Shown one piece after another: positions 25,792-34,544 of a stretch of DNA of 57,125 nucleotides. This DNA is from Terriglobia bacterium (GTDB lineage Bacteria > Acidobacteriota > Terriglobia > Acidiferrales > UBA7541). The position numbers and the translations under genes are program-made. The stretch spans positions 1 to 57,125 of the forward strand of contig JAIQFG010000041.1 of the NCBI GenBank assembly GCA_020073375.1, written 5' to 3'. The stretch's first letter is position 1. Every line of letters starts with the position of its first letter. The notes under the pieces are model-generated. The model had not been told where the DNA came from, made no database searches, and saw only the letters and a list, made by a program, of their open reading frames with translations.

Positions 25792-26823
25792 ATGGCTAAG
25801 AAACTCGGAACGTTATTTTTGGCCTTCGCCGCGTTTTTCACCGCCGCTGGAGCCTCCGCGCAAGACGCAGGAAAAATAATTAGGCTTGATCCCGGCCTGG
25901 ACGCGCTGATTGCGCCCAACGCGCACATTGAAAAATTGAAGGACGGCTTTGGATTTCTCGAAGGCCCCGTCTGGGTGCACGCCACCAAGCCCGGCTACCT
26001 GCTGTTCAGCGACATCCCCGCGAACGTGATCGACAAGTGGACTCCGGACGGGAAAGTCACCACGTTCCTGGATCACAGCGGCTTCGCAGGCAACGATCCG
26101 GGAGACGCCGGCTACCAGATGAACAACGGGAAGGCGATGGTCACGCTCTACGGCTCGAACGGCGTCACGTTCGATAAGCAGGGGCGCGTTACCTGGGTGC
26201 AGCACGGCGACCACGGCGTCATCCGCTTGGAAAAGGACGGCAAGCGCACCGTGCTGGCGAGCAAATACGAAGGCAAGCGCCTCAACAGCCCCAACGACCT
26301 GGTCTACAAGTCCGATGGCTCTCTCTATTTCACCGATCCTCCGTTCGGCCTGCGCAAGCTGGGCGACGACCCCAAGAAGGAATTGCCCTATGCCGGCGTG
26401 TATCTGCTGTCCAAGGGAAAACTCCAGCTGATCATCAAGGACCTGCAGGCTCCCAACGGCATCGCTTTTTCGCCCGACGAAAAATATCTGTACGTGAACG
26501 ACTCCTTCGGCAAGAAATACATGCGCTATGAAGTGCAGCCGGACGACACCGTGGCCAACGGGAAAGTGTTCATGGACATGACCGCGAGCAAGGAAGACGG
26601 CGTGCCCGACGGCATGAAGGTCGACCAGAAAGGAAATATCTACGGTGCGGGCCCGGGCGGAATCTGGGTCATGTCGCCGGAAGGAAAACATCTGGGGACG
26701 ATCAAGCCGTCGGAAAATCCGGCCAATCTGGCCTGGGGAGATGCCGACGGGAAGACGTTGTACTTCACCGCGGTCACCGGGCTGTACCGGCTGCGCGTGA
26801 ATGTTGCCGGAATTCGGCCGTAG
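25792..26823 (+). CDS. Exported SMP-30/gluconolactonase-like protein 2
   Basis: A 343-residue paralogue of the preceding gene, separated by 50 bp, with signal peptide LFLAFAAFFTAAGASAQ. It keeps the same putative metal ligands in FLEGPVWVH, LNSPNDLVY and YLYVNDSF; the last has Asn-Asp where copy 1 has Asp-Asp, so substrate preference may differ. LAWGDADGKTLYFTAVTGLYRLR near the C-terminus mirrors the copy-1 ending. Probably co-transcribed with copy 1. GGGAG lies about 12 bp upstream of the ATG, slightly far for a ribosome-binding site. Confidence 0.9.
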   Translation: MAKKLGTLFLAFAAFFTAAGASAQDAGKIIRLDPGLDALIAPNAHIEKLKDGFGFLEGPVWVHATKPGYLLFSDIPANVIDKWTPDGKVTTFLDHSGFAGNDPGDAGYQMNNGKAMVTLYGSNGVTFDKQGRVTWVQHGDHGVIRLEKDGKRTVLASKYEGKRLNSPNDLVYKSDGSLYFTDPPFGLRKLGDDPKKELPYAGVYLLSKGKLQLIIKDLQAPNGIAFSPDEKYLYVNDSFGKKYMRYEVQPDDTVANGKVFMDMTASKEDGVPDGMKVDQKGNIYGAGPGGIWVMSPEGKHLGTIKPSENPANLAWGDADGKTLYFTAVTGLYRLRVNVAGIRP

Positions 26824-26857
26824 CTTTTGGTTTTTGGAATGCCACATTTTTTATTTG

Positions 26858-26943
26858 TCATTCCGAGGCATGCTCTTTGCCGAGGAATCTCTCCTTCTTT
26901 TGAATCTAAACCGCGGAGAGATTCCTCACTTCGTTCGGAATGA
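26858..26943. repeat. Paired palindromic repeat, GAGGAATCTCTCC family
   Basis: Nested inverted arms: TCATTCCGA at the left with TCGGAATGA at the right, and inside them GAGGAATCTCTCC with GGAGAGATTCCTC. The inner arm recurs at 31382-31428, so this is a dispersed family rather than a single terminator. Confidence 0.8.
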
Positions 26944-27027
26944 TAATATTTGGATTTTTGCCCAATGCGGGCAGTGACCCAACAGAATGTTGGCTTGGGT
27001 GTTTACGGAACCAGGGAGGCTTTTTCG

Positions 27028-27495
27028 ATGAAACGTTTTCCACTGACAGTTTTTATTGCACTCCTGGCCTTCGCTCCGATGGCCTTTGCTCAGACCAAGG
27101 CCGCCTCGTCCGCCTCGGTTGAAGAGCAATTGAAGAAGTTTGACCACGACTGGCTGGACGCCGAGAAGCGTCTCGACGTGGCCTACTGCGAGAAATATTT
27201 CGCGGACGGCTACGTGCTGGTCTTCCCCAACGGCCAGGCCTATACGAAAAAAGAGTGGCTCGACATTCTCCGCGGCCCGGATCATCCGACGATCACCTTC
27301 CTGGATCCCCAGGACATCAAAGTGCACCTGTTCGGAAACGTCGCGATTCTGACCGATCACACCACGCTCAAGGGCCACGACAGCAAGGGCAACAGCATGG
27401 ACGGCGAGTTCAATGTCTTCCGAGTGGTCACCAAACAGAATGGCGTGTGGCTGGCGAGTGGCGTGGTGATGAACGCGATCGCGGCCAAGAAGTAA
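27028..27495 (+). CDS. Exported NTF2-like (SnoaL/DUF4440) protein 1
   Basis: A 155-residue protein with signal peptide FPLTVFIALLAFAPMAFAQ and a single NTF2-like fold (EEQLKKFDHDWLDAEKRLDVAYCEKYFADGY, a helix-strand pattern typical of DUF4440, then GNVAILTDHTTLKG and FNVFRVVTKQNGVWLASGV). Such domains form a cone-shaped pocket and act as small isomerases, lyases, hydrolases or binding proteins. The ATG follows GGGAGG. Upstream lies the palindromic repeat; 80 bp downstream is a paralogue. Substrate unknown. Confidence 0.85.
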   Translation: MKRFPLTVFIALLAFAPMAFAQTKAASSASVEEQLKKFDHDWLDAEKRLDVAYCEKYFADGYVLVFPNGQAYTKKEWLDILRGPDHPTITFLDPQDIKVHLFGNVAILTDHTTLKGHDSKGNSMDGEFNVFRVVTKQNGVWLASGVVMNAIAAKK

Positions 27496-27576
27496 CCGGC
27501 GCCGATTTTACGGGCGCAGTGGAACACTGGATTGCGGGAAACAGGAACACACGGATTTGCAACGGAGAGGATCGTC

Positions 27577-28044
27577 ATGAAATTCGCATATGGATTCGCC
27601 GCAAGTTTGCTGGTCATCGTCGCGTCAGCCGCTCTCGCCCTGGGCCAGACGCCCAAGAAGACGAGCGCGGAAGACGTCGCCGCCACGGTTTCCGTGATGG
27701 ACCACATCTGGCTGGACGCTGCGCACAACCGCGACACCGGAACGATGGCTTGGCTGTTTGCCGACAACTTTGTCGAGATCCATCCCGGCGGAGAAATTGT
27801 GAATAAGACGGAGCAGATCGATCAGATCAAGGATACATCGCGGGATATTAATGAAATCCATCCGGACGACATCAAGGTGCTCTACACCTCTGCGGATACC
27901 GCCATCGTGCTGGACACCACGACCATTCGAGGCAACAGCGGCGGCGTGAATTACAACGGCAAATATAAAGTCATCCGCGTCTTCGTGCGGCAGCAAGGCC
28001 GATGGCGCGCTGCGGGAGCCGGCATCGCCCCCATCATGCCCTGA
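27577..28044 (+). CDS. Exported NTF2-like (SnoaL/DUF4440) protein 2
   Basis: A 155-residue paralogue of the preceding gene with signal peptide FAASLLVIVASAALALGQ. The pattern MDHIWLDAAHNRDTGTMAWLFADNFVEIHPGGEI and the final VIRVFVRQQGRWRAAG keep the NTF2-like fold. It ends 49 bp from the convergent alpha/beta hydrolase gene. GGAGAGG precedes the ATG, which is chosen over an in-frame upstream codon because the signal peptide begins right after it. Confidence 0.85.
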   Translation: MKFAYGFAASLLVIVASAALALGQTPKKTSAEDVAATVSVMDHIWLDAAHNRDTGTMAWLFADNFVEIHPGGEIVNKTEQIDQIKDTSRDINEIHPDDIKVLYTSADTAIVLDTTTIRGNSGGVNYNGKYKVIRVFVRQQGRWRAAGAGIAPIMP

Positions 28045-28093
28045 GCAACGCATGTTTGCCCTGGATATTTAATAGTTGCGTTCCGCGGCGGGC

Positions 28094-29170
28094 TTATCTT
28101 GCCTGTGCTTTGCCCATTCCCGCATTCGGCGATTGATGTTCCCAGAAATCGATGAAGTTCATGATGTGGGAATCGTACTCGTCCGGGTAAAGCCGAAAAT
28201 CAAAATGATCGGCCTTGTTAACAATGACCATGCGCACCCTCGGATTTTGCGCGGCGATCAGGTCGTACAGAGCCAGCCCCCGAGCCAGTGGAACCGAGTG
28301 CTCGTCATGCCCCCAGATAATCAGCACCGGAAAAGGGAGCGCCTTCGGATCGGTTTGCACGCGCGCGAGCAAGGCTCTCTTGTAATTGTTGAAGGGTGAA
28401 TCCGCGGGAGTCGTTCCGGACCGCTCGCCTGCGCCCGCCTTTACCTTCGCTTCCGCTTCCTTCGATTTCGGAAGTTCGGTCATGTATTTTGCGGACTCCC
28501 AGAACTCATCGTTCCAGTTCGCATCCGGGTTGTAGGAGAGAGCCTTCAGCCTGCACTCCCAAAACTCAAAATCCGAATCTTTCGGGCACTTGAGCACCGG
28601 GTTGTCGCTGGCCGGGACGCCCGGTCCGAGTGGCGCCGCAGTGACGCTGTCCATGATCGTGAGCGTTCGGATGATGTCCGGATGCTCGACGGCGATAAAC
28701 AAGGCTATTCCGGCTCCGTGCGAGTGGCCGACCAGATGAACCTGGCCCAGTTTCAAAGTCTGGATGAACTGGACGATGTGATCCATTTCGGCGTGAATGT
28801 TGTAGTCTTTGTCGCTTTTCGGGTTGTCGGTCATTCCGGAGCCCAGCCGATCTAGCGCGAAAACGTGAAATTGCTTGGCGAGTCCGGGAATGTTTTTTAC
28901 AAAATAGTTCGCGCTGGCGTGGCCGATGAAGCCTTCTTCAGCGTGAATCAATACCATCGGCTCGCCCCGGCCCGCTTCGTAGTAGCGAGTTCTGATTCCA
29001 TTGACGTCCACGAACTTTGCCTTCAGTCCGCCAATGGAGCCGTCTTCGCTGGCCGCCATGGCCTGGCCGGCGGCAAGCAGCAAAACAACGGTGAGGCCCC
29101 CAAGTCCGAGCCGCACGGCCCAACTTTTCCGCAAAGACAGCGCATGTCGGGAATCATGTTTGATCGGCAA
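28094..29170 (-). CDS. Exported alpha/beta hydrolase
   Basis: A 358-residue protein with a long, basic export signal (residues 1-40, RKSWAVRLGLGGLTVVLLLAAGQAMA). The alpha/beta-hydrolase core shows the oxyanion region MVLIHAEEGF (His76 in place of the usual HG), the nucleophile elbow GHSHGAG (Ser150), the acid in IIWGHDE and the catalytic His in NKADHFD. Likely a periplasmic esterase, lactonase or C-C hydrolase. TTG start with AAAGGA upstream. It is the last gene of the exported catabolic operon, 36 bp after the amidohydrolase. C-C hydrolases of this fold act in meta-cleavage pathways, fitting the VOC and amidohydrolase neighbours (inference). Confidence 0.88.
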   Translation of the reverse strand: MPIKHDSRHALSLRKSWAVRLGLGGLTVVLLLAAGQAMAASEDGSIGGLKAKFVDVNGIRTRYYEAGRGEPMVLIHAEEGFIGHASANYFVKNIPGLAKQFHVFALDRLGSGMTDNPKSDKDYNIHAEMDHIVQFIQTLKLGQVHLVGHSHGAGIALFIAVEHPDIIRTLTIMDSVTAAPLGPGVPASDNPVLKCPKDSDFEFWECRLKALSYNPDANWNDEFWESAKYMTELPKSKEAEAKVKAGAGERSGTTPADSPFNNYKRALLARVQTDPKALPFPVLIIWGHDEHSVPLARGLALYDLIAAQNPRVRMVIVNKADHFDFRLYPDEYDSHIMNFIDFWEHQSPNAGMGKAQAR

Positions 29171-29206
29171 TGGTTTGTCCTTTCAAAAGCCGGCCGGCTT
29201 GCGATT

Positions 29207-30376
29207 TTATAACCTGAGCAGCCGCGCCGGGTTTTCGCACAGAATCATCTCGCGCTCCCTGGCCGTGATATTCGGAATCGCCTCGACGTACTCCACTGGT
29301 TTCATGATGGCCATGATCTGCGGGAAGTCGGTCCCGCACACGACACGATCCACTCCAACCAGGTCAATCAGCATTCGCGAGAGCATCGGGTCGTGCAGAA
29401 TCAGGTCATAGTGGAAACGGCGCCGGTAGTCGCTGGCGCGAGGCTGCTTTATATTCTGGAACCAGCCTTTGCGGCCGCGCGGATCGTATGCCGCGTTGCC
29501 CATGCCCCAATCGATTCGCGGCGTCACGAACGGGAAAAAGCCTCCGGCGTGCGGGAAATACACATCCAGCTTCGGAAATGCGTCCATCACCCCGCCCAGC
29601 ACGAGGGCCGTGGCTGCGATCGTGGCCTCGAACGGGTTTCCCAGGACATTCATCATCGAATAATCCTTTTCCACAAGCCGTTCGGAAATCGGATCGAGAT
29701 TGTGCAGGAAAATCGGCAGATTCAGCGCTTCGACGCGCTCATATATGGGCCAGAGCGATTTGTCGTCGATGTTTTTGCCGGAAACATTTTCCGGAAAATT
29801 CACTGCTTTCATACCCGGCAGTTTGCGGCCGCGTTCCAGTTCCTCGAGCGCCAGGTTCACGTCCTGAACGGGCAAGGTGATGGCCGCGGTGAAGCGCTTC
29901 GGGTACTTCACGCAAAGCGCGGAGCTGGCGTCGTTGATCGCCCGGGCAAGCTTGGCGGCGAATTCCGGCGGCGCCCATAAAACGTGCGGATTGGTTTGCG
30001 TGAGCGTGCTCATATCCAGGTGTCGTTCATCCATGTCCTTGAGGACGATGTCCTCGTCGGTCATTTCATGACGAAACACCGCGAGCGGAAGGTACGGGTG
30101 ATTTCCCGGAATGATGCACTCGAGCTCGCCGTTCTTGTTCCGCTTGATGTCCTTGACGCCATAGGACGCGCCCTCTTTTTCAATCAGGTTCACAAATTCC
30201 GGGGGATACCAGTGGATGTGCGCGTCGATGACGGGCTTGGTGTATTTGTACTTGGGTTTTGCCGCGATCTGTTCTTCGACCGCTGCAGCGGCTTCGGCCT
30301 CGGCGGCGGGCCGTACAAGCGAGGATGCGCCGGCCGCGGCGATTCCGGTGAGAAATGCGCGTCTTTCAATGGGCAT
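29207..30376 (-). CDS. Tat-exported amidohydrolase, ACMSD/resorcylate-decarboxylase-like
   Basis: A 389-residue metal-dependent hydrolase. The N-terminus ERRAFLTGIAAAGASSL is a twin-arginine signal. Metal ligands are visible as DAHIHWYP (H53, H55), a His in FLHNLDP, the FPHAGGFFPF histidine and the CGTDFPQ aspartate, matching Amidohydrolase_2 enzymes such as aminocarboxymuconate-semialdehyde decarboxylase and gamma-resorcylate decarboxylase. Members decarboxylate or hydrolyse aromatic acids and ring-cleavage products and are normally cytosolic, so export is unusual. It sits 29 bp after the metallo-beta-lactamase-fold gene in the same operon. Confidence 0.9.
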   Translation of the reverse strand: MPIERRAFLTGIAAAGASSLVRPAAEAEAAAAVEEQIAAKPKYKYTKPVIDAHIHWYPPEFVNLIEKEGASYGVKDIKRNKNGELECIIPGNHPYLPLAVFRHEMTDEDIVLKDMDERHLDMSTLTQTNPHVLWAPPEFAAKLARAINDASSALCVKYPKRFTAAITLPVQDVNLALEELERGRKLPGMKAVNFPENVSGKNIDDKSLWPIYERVEALNLPIFLHNLDPISERLVEKDYSMMNVLGNPFEATIAATALVLGGVMDAFPKLDVYFPHAGGFFPFVTPRIDWGMGNAAYDPRGRKGWFQNIKQPRASDYRRRFHYDLILHDPMLSRMLIDLVGVDRVVCGTDFPQIMAIMKPVEYVEAIPNITAREREMILCENPARLLRL

Positions 30377-30405
30377 AAATGCACTCCGCGAGCAGGATGC
30401 TCGTA

Positions 30406-31311
30406 TTATTCGTAAAATTCCGGCAAATGTTTCTGTTTCTTGCTTTGCTCGACCTCGTGATTGATCCAGAGTTGCGCATGATAAAACGATATCAGGTCGG
30501 CCATGCGCTGCATCGAGAGCATGGTCTGAAACTTCTGTTCGGTCGGCATCGCTGCAAAATAGGGAATTCTTCGATTGTCCCAGTTGGTCTGCAGGTGCAC
30601 GGCGTCTCCGCTCAGCAGAATCCAGCCCGTTTTTTTCATATGCACAAGCAGCGATTCGTGTCCCGGCGTGTGTCCCGGAGTGAATACGATCATCACGCTG
30701 CCGTCGCCGAACACATCCAGGTCTTCGTCAATCAATTTCACAGGATGCTCTTTTGAGAATCGCGGCGTCGGGTCGCCCGGCGGCACGGTGAGCGCCTCGG
30801 CGGGAAGCGTCGCCGCGCCGGGTTTGGCGGGGCCGAAGAAAAACTCGTACTCCGCGCGCTGAATCAGGATCGTCGTTTTCGGAAACAGTTCCGCGTTGCC
30901 GATGTGATCGGGATGCGTGTGCGAGATGCCGACGTACTTGATATCCTCCGGCTTCACATTGATCTGCTTGAGCTGGGACATCAGCGTTTTCGCCCGCGTC
31001 CAGAGAATGTCCACCGCGGCATTATTGGTCGGCAGCCAGCCGTTCGGCAGGGCAGCGACCTGGTCGGAGATGCCCGTGTCCCACAGAAAATAACCCTGCG
31101 CATGGTGGATCAGATAGCAGCTTACGGAAATGTCGATGGGTTTGCCGACATTAAAACCCGGCGTCCAGCGTTTTGACATATCCGGCGCATGGCCGTTGCC
31201 GCAGTCAAGGACGTAGAGCCGGTCCGCGCTTTCAGCCTTGGTTTGCGCGCGACCGGGAACGCAGGAGAGAAGCAGAAAAAGAGCCGCGAACGTGGCAAGA
31301 CTTCGTTTCAT
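30406..31311 (-). CDS. Exported metallo-beta-lactamase-fold hydrolase (lactonase-like)
   Basis: A 301-residue protein with signal peptide FAALFLLLSCVPGRAQ. The metal motif HTHPDH (131-136), TPGHTPGH, and LLSGDAVH give the binuclear zinc site of N-acyl-homoserine-lactonase-type enzymes; DISVSCYLIHHAQGYFLWDTG is also typical of that group. Likely activity is lactone or ester hydrolysis in the periplasm. The ATG at 31311 is chosen because the signal peptide starts there; upstream in-frame codons run into the repeat at 31382-31428. A quorum-quenching role is possible, but the operon context favours catabolism. Confidence 0.9.
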   Translation of the reverse strand: MKRSLATFAALFLLLSCVPGRAQTKAESADRLYVLDCGNGHAPDMSKRWTPGFNVGKPIDISVSCYLIHHAQGYFLWDTGISDQVAALPNGWLPTNNAAVDILWTRAKTLMSQLKQINVKPEDIKYVGISHTHPDHIGNAELFPKTTILIQRAEYEFFFGPAKPGAATLPAEALTVPPGDPTPRFSKEHPVKLIDEDLDVFGDGSVMIVFTPGHTPGHESLLVHMKKTGWILLSGDAVHLQTNWDNRRIPYFAAMPTEQKFQTMLSMQRMADLISFYHAQLWINHEVEQSKKQKHLPEFYE

Positions 31312-31381
31312 AAAATGGCCTCCGCAGCGGTGAAAACGCGCTGCAAACGATTGTATTACTGTGTGCTGATATTCATGTGCA

Positions 31382-31428
31382 CCGAGGAATCTCTCTTGCA
31401 TCATTTGGGTCGAAGGGAGATTCCTCGG
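31382..31428. repeat. Palindromic repeat, GAGGAATCTCTCC family, second copy
   Basis: Arms CCGAGGAATCTC and GAGATTCCTCGG enclose about 20 bp. It shares the GAGGAATCTCTC arm with 26858-26943. It lies within the catabolic operon between the VOC and metallo-hydrolase genes, the widest internal gap (187 bp), so it may alter expression of the distal genes. Confidence 0.75.
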
Positions 31429-31498
31429 CTGCCTACCGCGAATTTTAGACCTGCGTGAGTGAGCTGAAAATCAATTTCCGAGCTTCTTCGGAATACCG

Positions 31499-32575
31499 TC
31501 AGCCACGCAATCCTCCTGGGCAGCCCGTATTCACGCCATTGCAATCCTTCGCGATGTGCTCCGGCAAGCCCGGCGCGGTAATTTCCACGCGGAATCCGTC
31601 GGGATCCGTGATCGTCCATGCCAGTTTTGAGTCCGGCTTGGGATCGAGGCCTCGGCGCTTCAGTTCCGCTTCCACTTTGGCAAAATCGAAATTTTCGATG
31701 ACAAATGCAAAATGGTTGCAATGCGCCTTCTCGCCGGGCTTCTCGGTTTTCTGCAGATACAATGTATTTTGCCCGAACCGCAGGAACGTTTTCGGTTCGC
31801 CGGCCGTCTTGCGGTAGATCACCTTCATGCCCATCATGTCCCTGTAAAATTCAAATTCCTTTGTCAATTGGGATTCCGGAACGTTGAGCACCACGTGGCT
31901 GAAATAGAGCGGCTTAAATGCGGCCGCGCCCGGCTTCGGCCCGACGTTCAGATTTTTCACGCCTTCCGCGTATCCCTGCCTGCATTTGTCCGTGTCCGCC
32001 ACATCGCAGAACGCGGCCGCGCCGGGATACATGGCCTTGTCCTTTTCGACGATGATGTTCAGCATGTAGCCCGCGGGATCGTTGCAAATCCAGCCCACCT
32101 CTCCATCCGGACGGATTTCGGTCAGGTGGTAGCGCTCCATTTCCGACTTGATGGCGGCCTTGTACTTCATGAAATTAGGGATGCCGTAGGCGACGTGGCC
32201 CACGTCCGGTTTATCCGTGGGCTTGGTGAGCCCGCGGATATAGAGCCCGTTGGGCGCCGCGGGATTGCCGAACTCGAGAGCGCACATCGAGCCGTTGTCC
32301 CACACCAGCTTCATGTCGAAAAGGCCCATATAGAAATCGCGGCTCTTCGCATAATCTTTTACGCCGCAGGACAAGTGATTGATGTTCGTCGGCACCGGGA
32401 AAGGCCTGGCGCCCGCGGCAGCTTCCGCCGAAAGCCCGGCAAACGTTCCGAGCGAAGCAGGCAGGAGAGCCGCCACGGTGCCAAATCCGAGGCCGTGCAC
32501 GAATTTGCGCCGGTCCATCGTTCCAAGGTTTTCGAGCGCGGAATTTTGCAGCCGGTCAGCAGTCTTGCGATTCAT
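31499..32575 (-). CDS. Tat-exported two-domain VOC (glyoxalase/extradiol dioxygenase-like) protein
   Basis: A 358-residue protein. An N-terminal DRRKFVHGLGFGTVAALLP matches a twin-arginine signal. Two VOC domains follow: one from INHLSCGVKDYAKSRDFYMG to about residue 200, the second from SHVVLNVPESQLTKEFEFYRD to the end, with WTITDPDGFRVEITAPG holding the usual final Glu ligand. Each domain begins with a His, as in metal-binding VOC enzymes. Ring-cleaving dioxygenases and glyoxalases share this layout. The ATG has AGGAGG 5 bp upstream. A short Cys-containing tail (DCNGVNTGCPGG) is unusual. Export of a VOC enzyme next to a cytochrome suggests periplasmic oxidation (inference). Confidence 0.88.
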   Translation of the reverse strand: MNRKTADRLQNSALENLGTMDRRKFVHGLGFGTVAALLPASLGTFAGLSAEAAAGARPFPVPTNINHLSCGVKDYAKSRDFYMGLFDMKLVWDNGSMCALEFGNPAAPNGLYIRGLTKPTDKPDVGHVAYGIPNFMKYKAAIKSEMERYHLTEIRPDGEVGWICNDPAGYMLNIIVEKDKAMYPGAAAFCDVADTDKCRQGYAEGVKNLNVGPKPGAAAFKPLYFSHVVLNVPESQLTKEFEFYRDMMGMKVIYRKTAGEPKTFLRFGQNTLYLQKTEKPGEKAHCNHFAFVIENFDFAKVEAELKRRGLDPKPDSKLAWTITDPDGFRVEITAPGLPEHIAKDCNGVNTGCPGGLRG

Positions 32576-32654
32576 TTTTCCTCCTGGAATTATTTCGTCA
32601 CTCATGTTTCTGATCGGCAATCCGAACCATACTGTGCCTGCGGATTCCGCCGCC

Positions 32655-33725
32655 TCAGGGAACGCGTGAAGAGGTGTACGCGGCGATTGCCAGCATGTCG
32701 TCCTGCGTCAGGCGCTCAACGACCGGCTTCATCAATTCCGTCCCCACTCCCGTGCGAAAGCCCTGCTGCATGTCGTACATCTGGCGCACCAGGTAGCTGG
32801 GAGAGCGGCCCGCGATTCCCGGCACGGCCCCCATTCCCTGCAGTTTGTCGCCATGGCAGGCGCCGCACGGAATCGTCTTCCCGCCCCCGCCTGTGGTCAC
32901 CAGCGCCTCGCCTTTTTTGACGCTGCCCACCGGCGCGTAGGCGATAAACCCGGAATGATCGTCGCGAACCACCGTGGTTAGGTCCGTGTCCTCGGGGATT
33001 TCAATGATGCGATCGCCGATTGGCTCTGTCTCGCTCCCAGGCAGAGCGAAGAACATGTGGCCCCTGTTCCCGATTTTCGGCACCGTGCCGGCCTCAACCA
33101 CGCGGATCCACGGCGTCCATTTCATCGCGCCGAAATATTTCGCGGCGGCCTTCACGTCTTCGTCGGTCATGCCGGCCGCGAACGTATTCATCACATTCGC
33201 GTTGAGCCTTCTCGAGTCGGCCGTCTTGCGCGCGCCGCTCTTGAAATCGCCGATTGTCTTCACGAAATATTCGTACGGCAGGCCTGCAACACTGGTGTTT
33301 TCCGAGCGCCCCTTGCCGTTGGGGTAATGGCAGAAACCGCAGGCATTCACGTTCGGTTTATGCCCGTGCGCCACGATTTCCGGCATTGGGGGATGGTCTT
33401 CGGGATACCAATCCGCGGGACCAAATACATCCCAGATCTGCGCGAGCGTGAAACTCGATTTGCTGCCTGCAAGGTGTTTCGGAGTGGGGTCTTCCATCGG
33501 AAGGCTCTCGCTGCCCGACTTCGGCAAGGGCCCGTTCGGCGCAGTGAAGCCATACGCCCAGGCGGGAGGTCCCGATTGGCCCGCGGCCACTCCGGCGGAA
33601 ACCGTGAAAACAAAGCCTGCCGCGATCGCGACCATCAGGGTTCGCGTGGCTCTCAGCGTCTGGCGCCCGGGCCGCTCCGGGTTCTCGACCGATTTCCTGA
33701 ATTCCCCCGCGCCTCTTTGGTTCAT
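32655..33725 (-). CDS. Exported dihaem cytochrome c
   Basis: About 356 residues with a signal/anchor segment (TLMVAIAAGFVFTVSAGVAAG). Two covalent haem motifs are present: CGFCH (C129, C132, H133) and CGACH (near 295). Methionines in DMQQGF and MLAIAAYTSSR are possible distal ligands. The C-terminal half has the class I cytochrome pattern (GACHGDKLQGMGAVPGIAGRSPSYLVRQM). It is the second gene of the catabolic operon and a natural electron acceptor for an exported oxidation step. The start is uncertain: ATG at 33725 or, in frame, 33749; neither has a perfect ribosome-binding site. Confidence 0.88.
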   Translation of the reverse strand: MNQRGAGEFRKSVENPERPGRQTLRATRTLMVAIAAGFVFTVSAGVAAGQSGPPAWAYGFTAPNGPLPKSGSESLPMEDPTPKHLAGSKSSFTLAQIWDVFGPADWYPEDHPPMPEIVAHGHKPNVNACGFCHYPNGKGRSENTSVAGLPYEYFVKTIGDFKSGARKTADSRRLNANVMNTFAAGMTDEDVKAAAKYFGAMKWTPWIRVVEAGTVPKIGNRGHMFFALPGSETEPIGDRIIEIPEDTDLTTVVRDDHSGFIAYAPVGSVKKGEALVTTGGGGKTIPCGACHGDKLQGMGAVPGIAGRSPSYLVRQMYDMQQGFRTGVGTELMKPVVERLTQDDMLAIAAYTSSRVP

Positions 33726-33825
33726 CGATGATTTCCGCTCATTTCCCATGCGATTTGGATTTGTGCCGCAGCCCGACCCTCGCGTGAACTCACAGCGCCT
33801 GAAGGCCCGGTGTTTCCCTGCGGGA

Positions 33826-34383
33826 TCACATCGGGGCCAGCACATGGTTTGGATCATACCGCACAACAACGTATGTGATTGCCCCATCGATTTTGCTGAA
33901 CCAGTGCGGAGTGTCCGCTGGAATAATGACCACGTCGCCTGCTTTCACGTGCTGCGTCACGCCGCCTTTGATCGAAGGGCCGCTTGCGCTGGGGCCATCC
34001 TCCAGCCGGACATCCCGGGCATCCGCCGCCCTTTCCTGGGCGTCCACAATCGTTCCGCCCGTGACCAGCGTAGCCGACCCTTCCAGCACGTGATAAACCT
34101 CGCTCACCAGATGGTGCTTCACGGCAACGCCAGGAGGCGTCTCGGGCCGGTGAAGCACGCCGAGTGCGATGTTATATCCGCCCAGATCCACGACTCGCAC
34201 ATTCGGATTCGGATTGGTCGCCGCAGTGGGCGCCCCGCTCACATTTTTCTGGATGTCTTCAGCGCTGATGTACGTTGCCGGGAGCGGCTTGGAAGCTGAA
34301 TTGGCCTTTTGGGCAACGGCCGCGTCGGGCGAAACAGCGGAAACCGCGAATAGTACGGCGAGGATTCCCAGCATGATTTTCAT
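33826..34383 (-). CDS. Exported cupin-domain protein
   Basis: A 185-residue protein with signal peptide LGILAVLFAVSAVSPDAAVAQ. The cupin core has motif 1 KHHLVSEVYHVLEGSATL (two His, one Glu) and motif 2 GDVVIIPADTPHWFSKID, giving a likely metal site of three His and one Glu. Exported cupins include oxalate decarboxylases, germin-like enzymes, dioxygenases and isomerases. AGGAGA lies 6 bp before the ATG. It is the first gene of the six-gene operon read from the shared promoter element at 34545-34631, about 160 bp upstream. Confidence 0.88.
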   Translation of the reverse strand: MKIMLGILAVLFAVSAVSPDAAVAQKANSASKPLPATYISAEDIQKNVSGAPTAATNPNPNVRVVDLGGYNIALGVLHRPETPPGVAVKHHLVSEVYHVLEGSATLVTGGTIVDAQERAADARDVRLEDGPSASGPSIKGGVTQHVKAGDVVIIPADTPHWFSKIDGAITYVVVRYDPNHVLAPM

Positions 34384-34544
34384 AGTGATCTCCTTTTTCT
34401 CGCTCGGATGCCCGGCCTTGCAGCAACCCCGTCGGCGCATCAGGGGTTCGGCAGCACAGCCCCATTCGCTGGCCACGCTTGCGGTGTCCTTGCCCCTTGA
34501 GGGTTCGGTGCCAATTGTAATACTTGCAGGGATAGAGGCAAGTC

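Noticed and set aside
30406..31311. Interpretation of the metallo-hydrolase as a quorum-quenching AHL lactonase
   Set aside because: The HxHxDH fold alone does not give this function, no LuxI/LuxR genes are present, and the operon context is catabolic.
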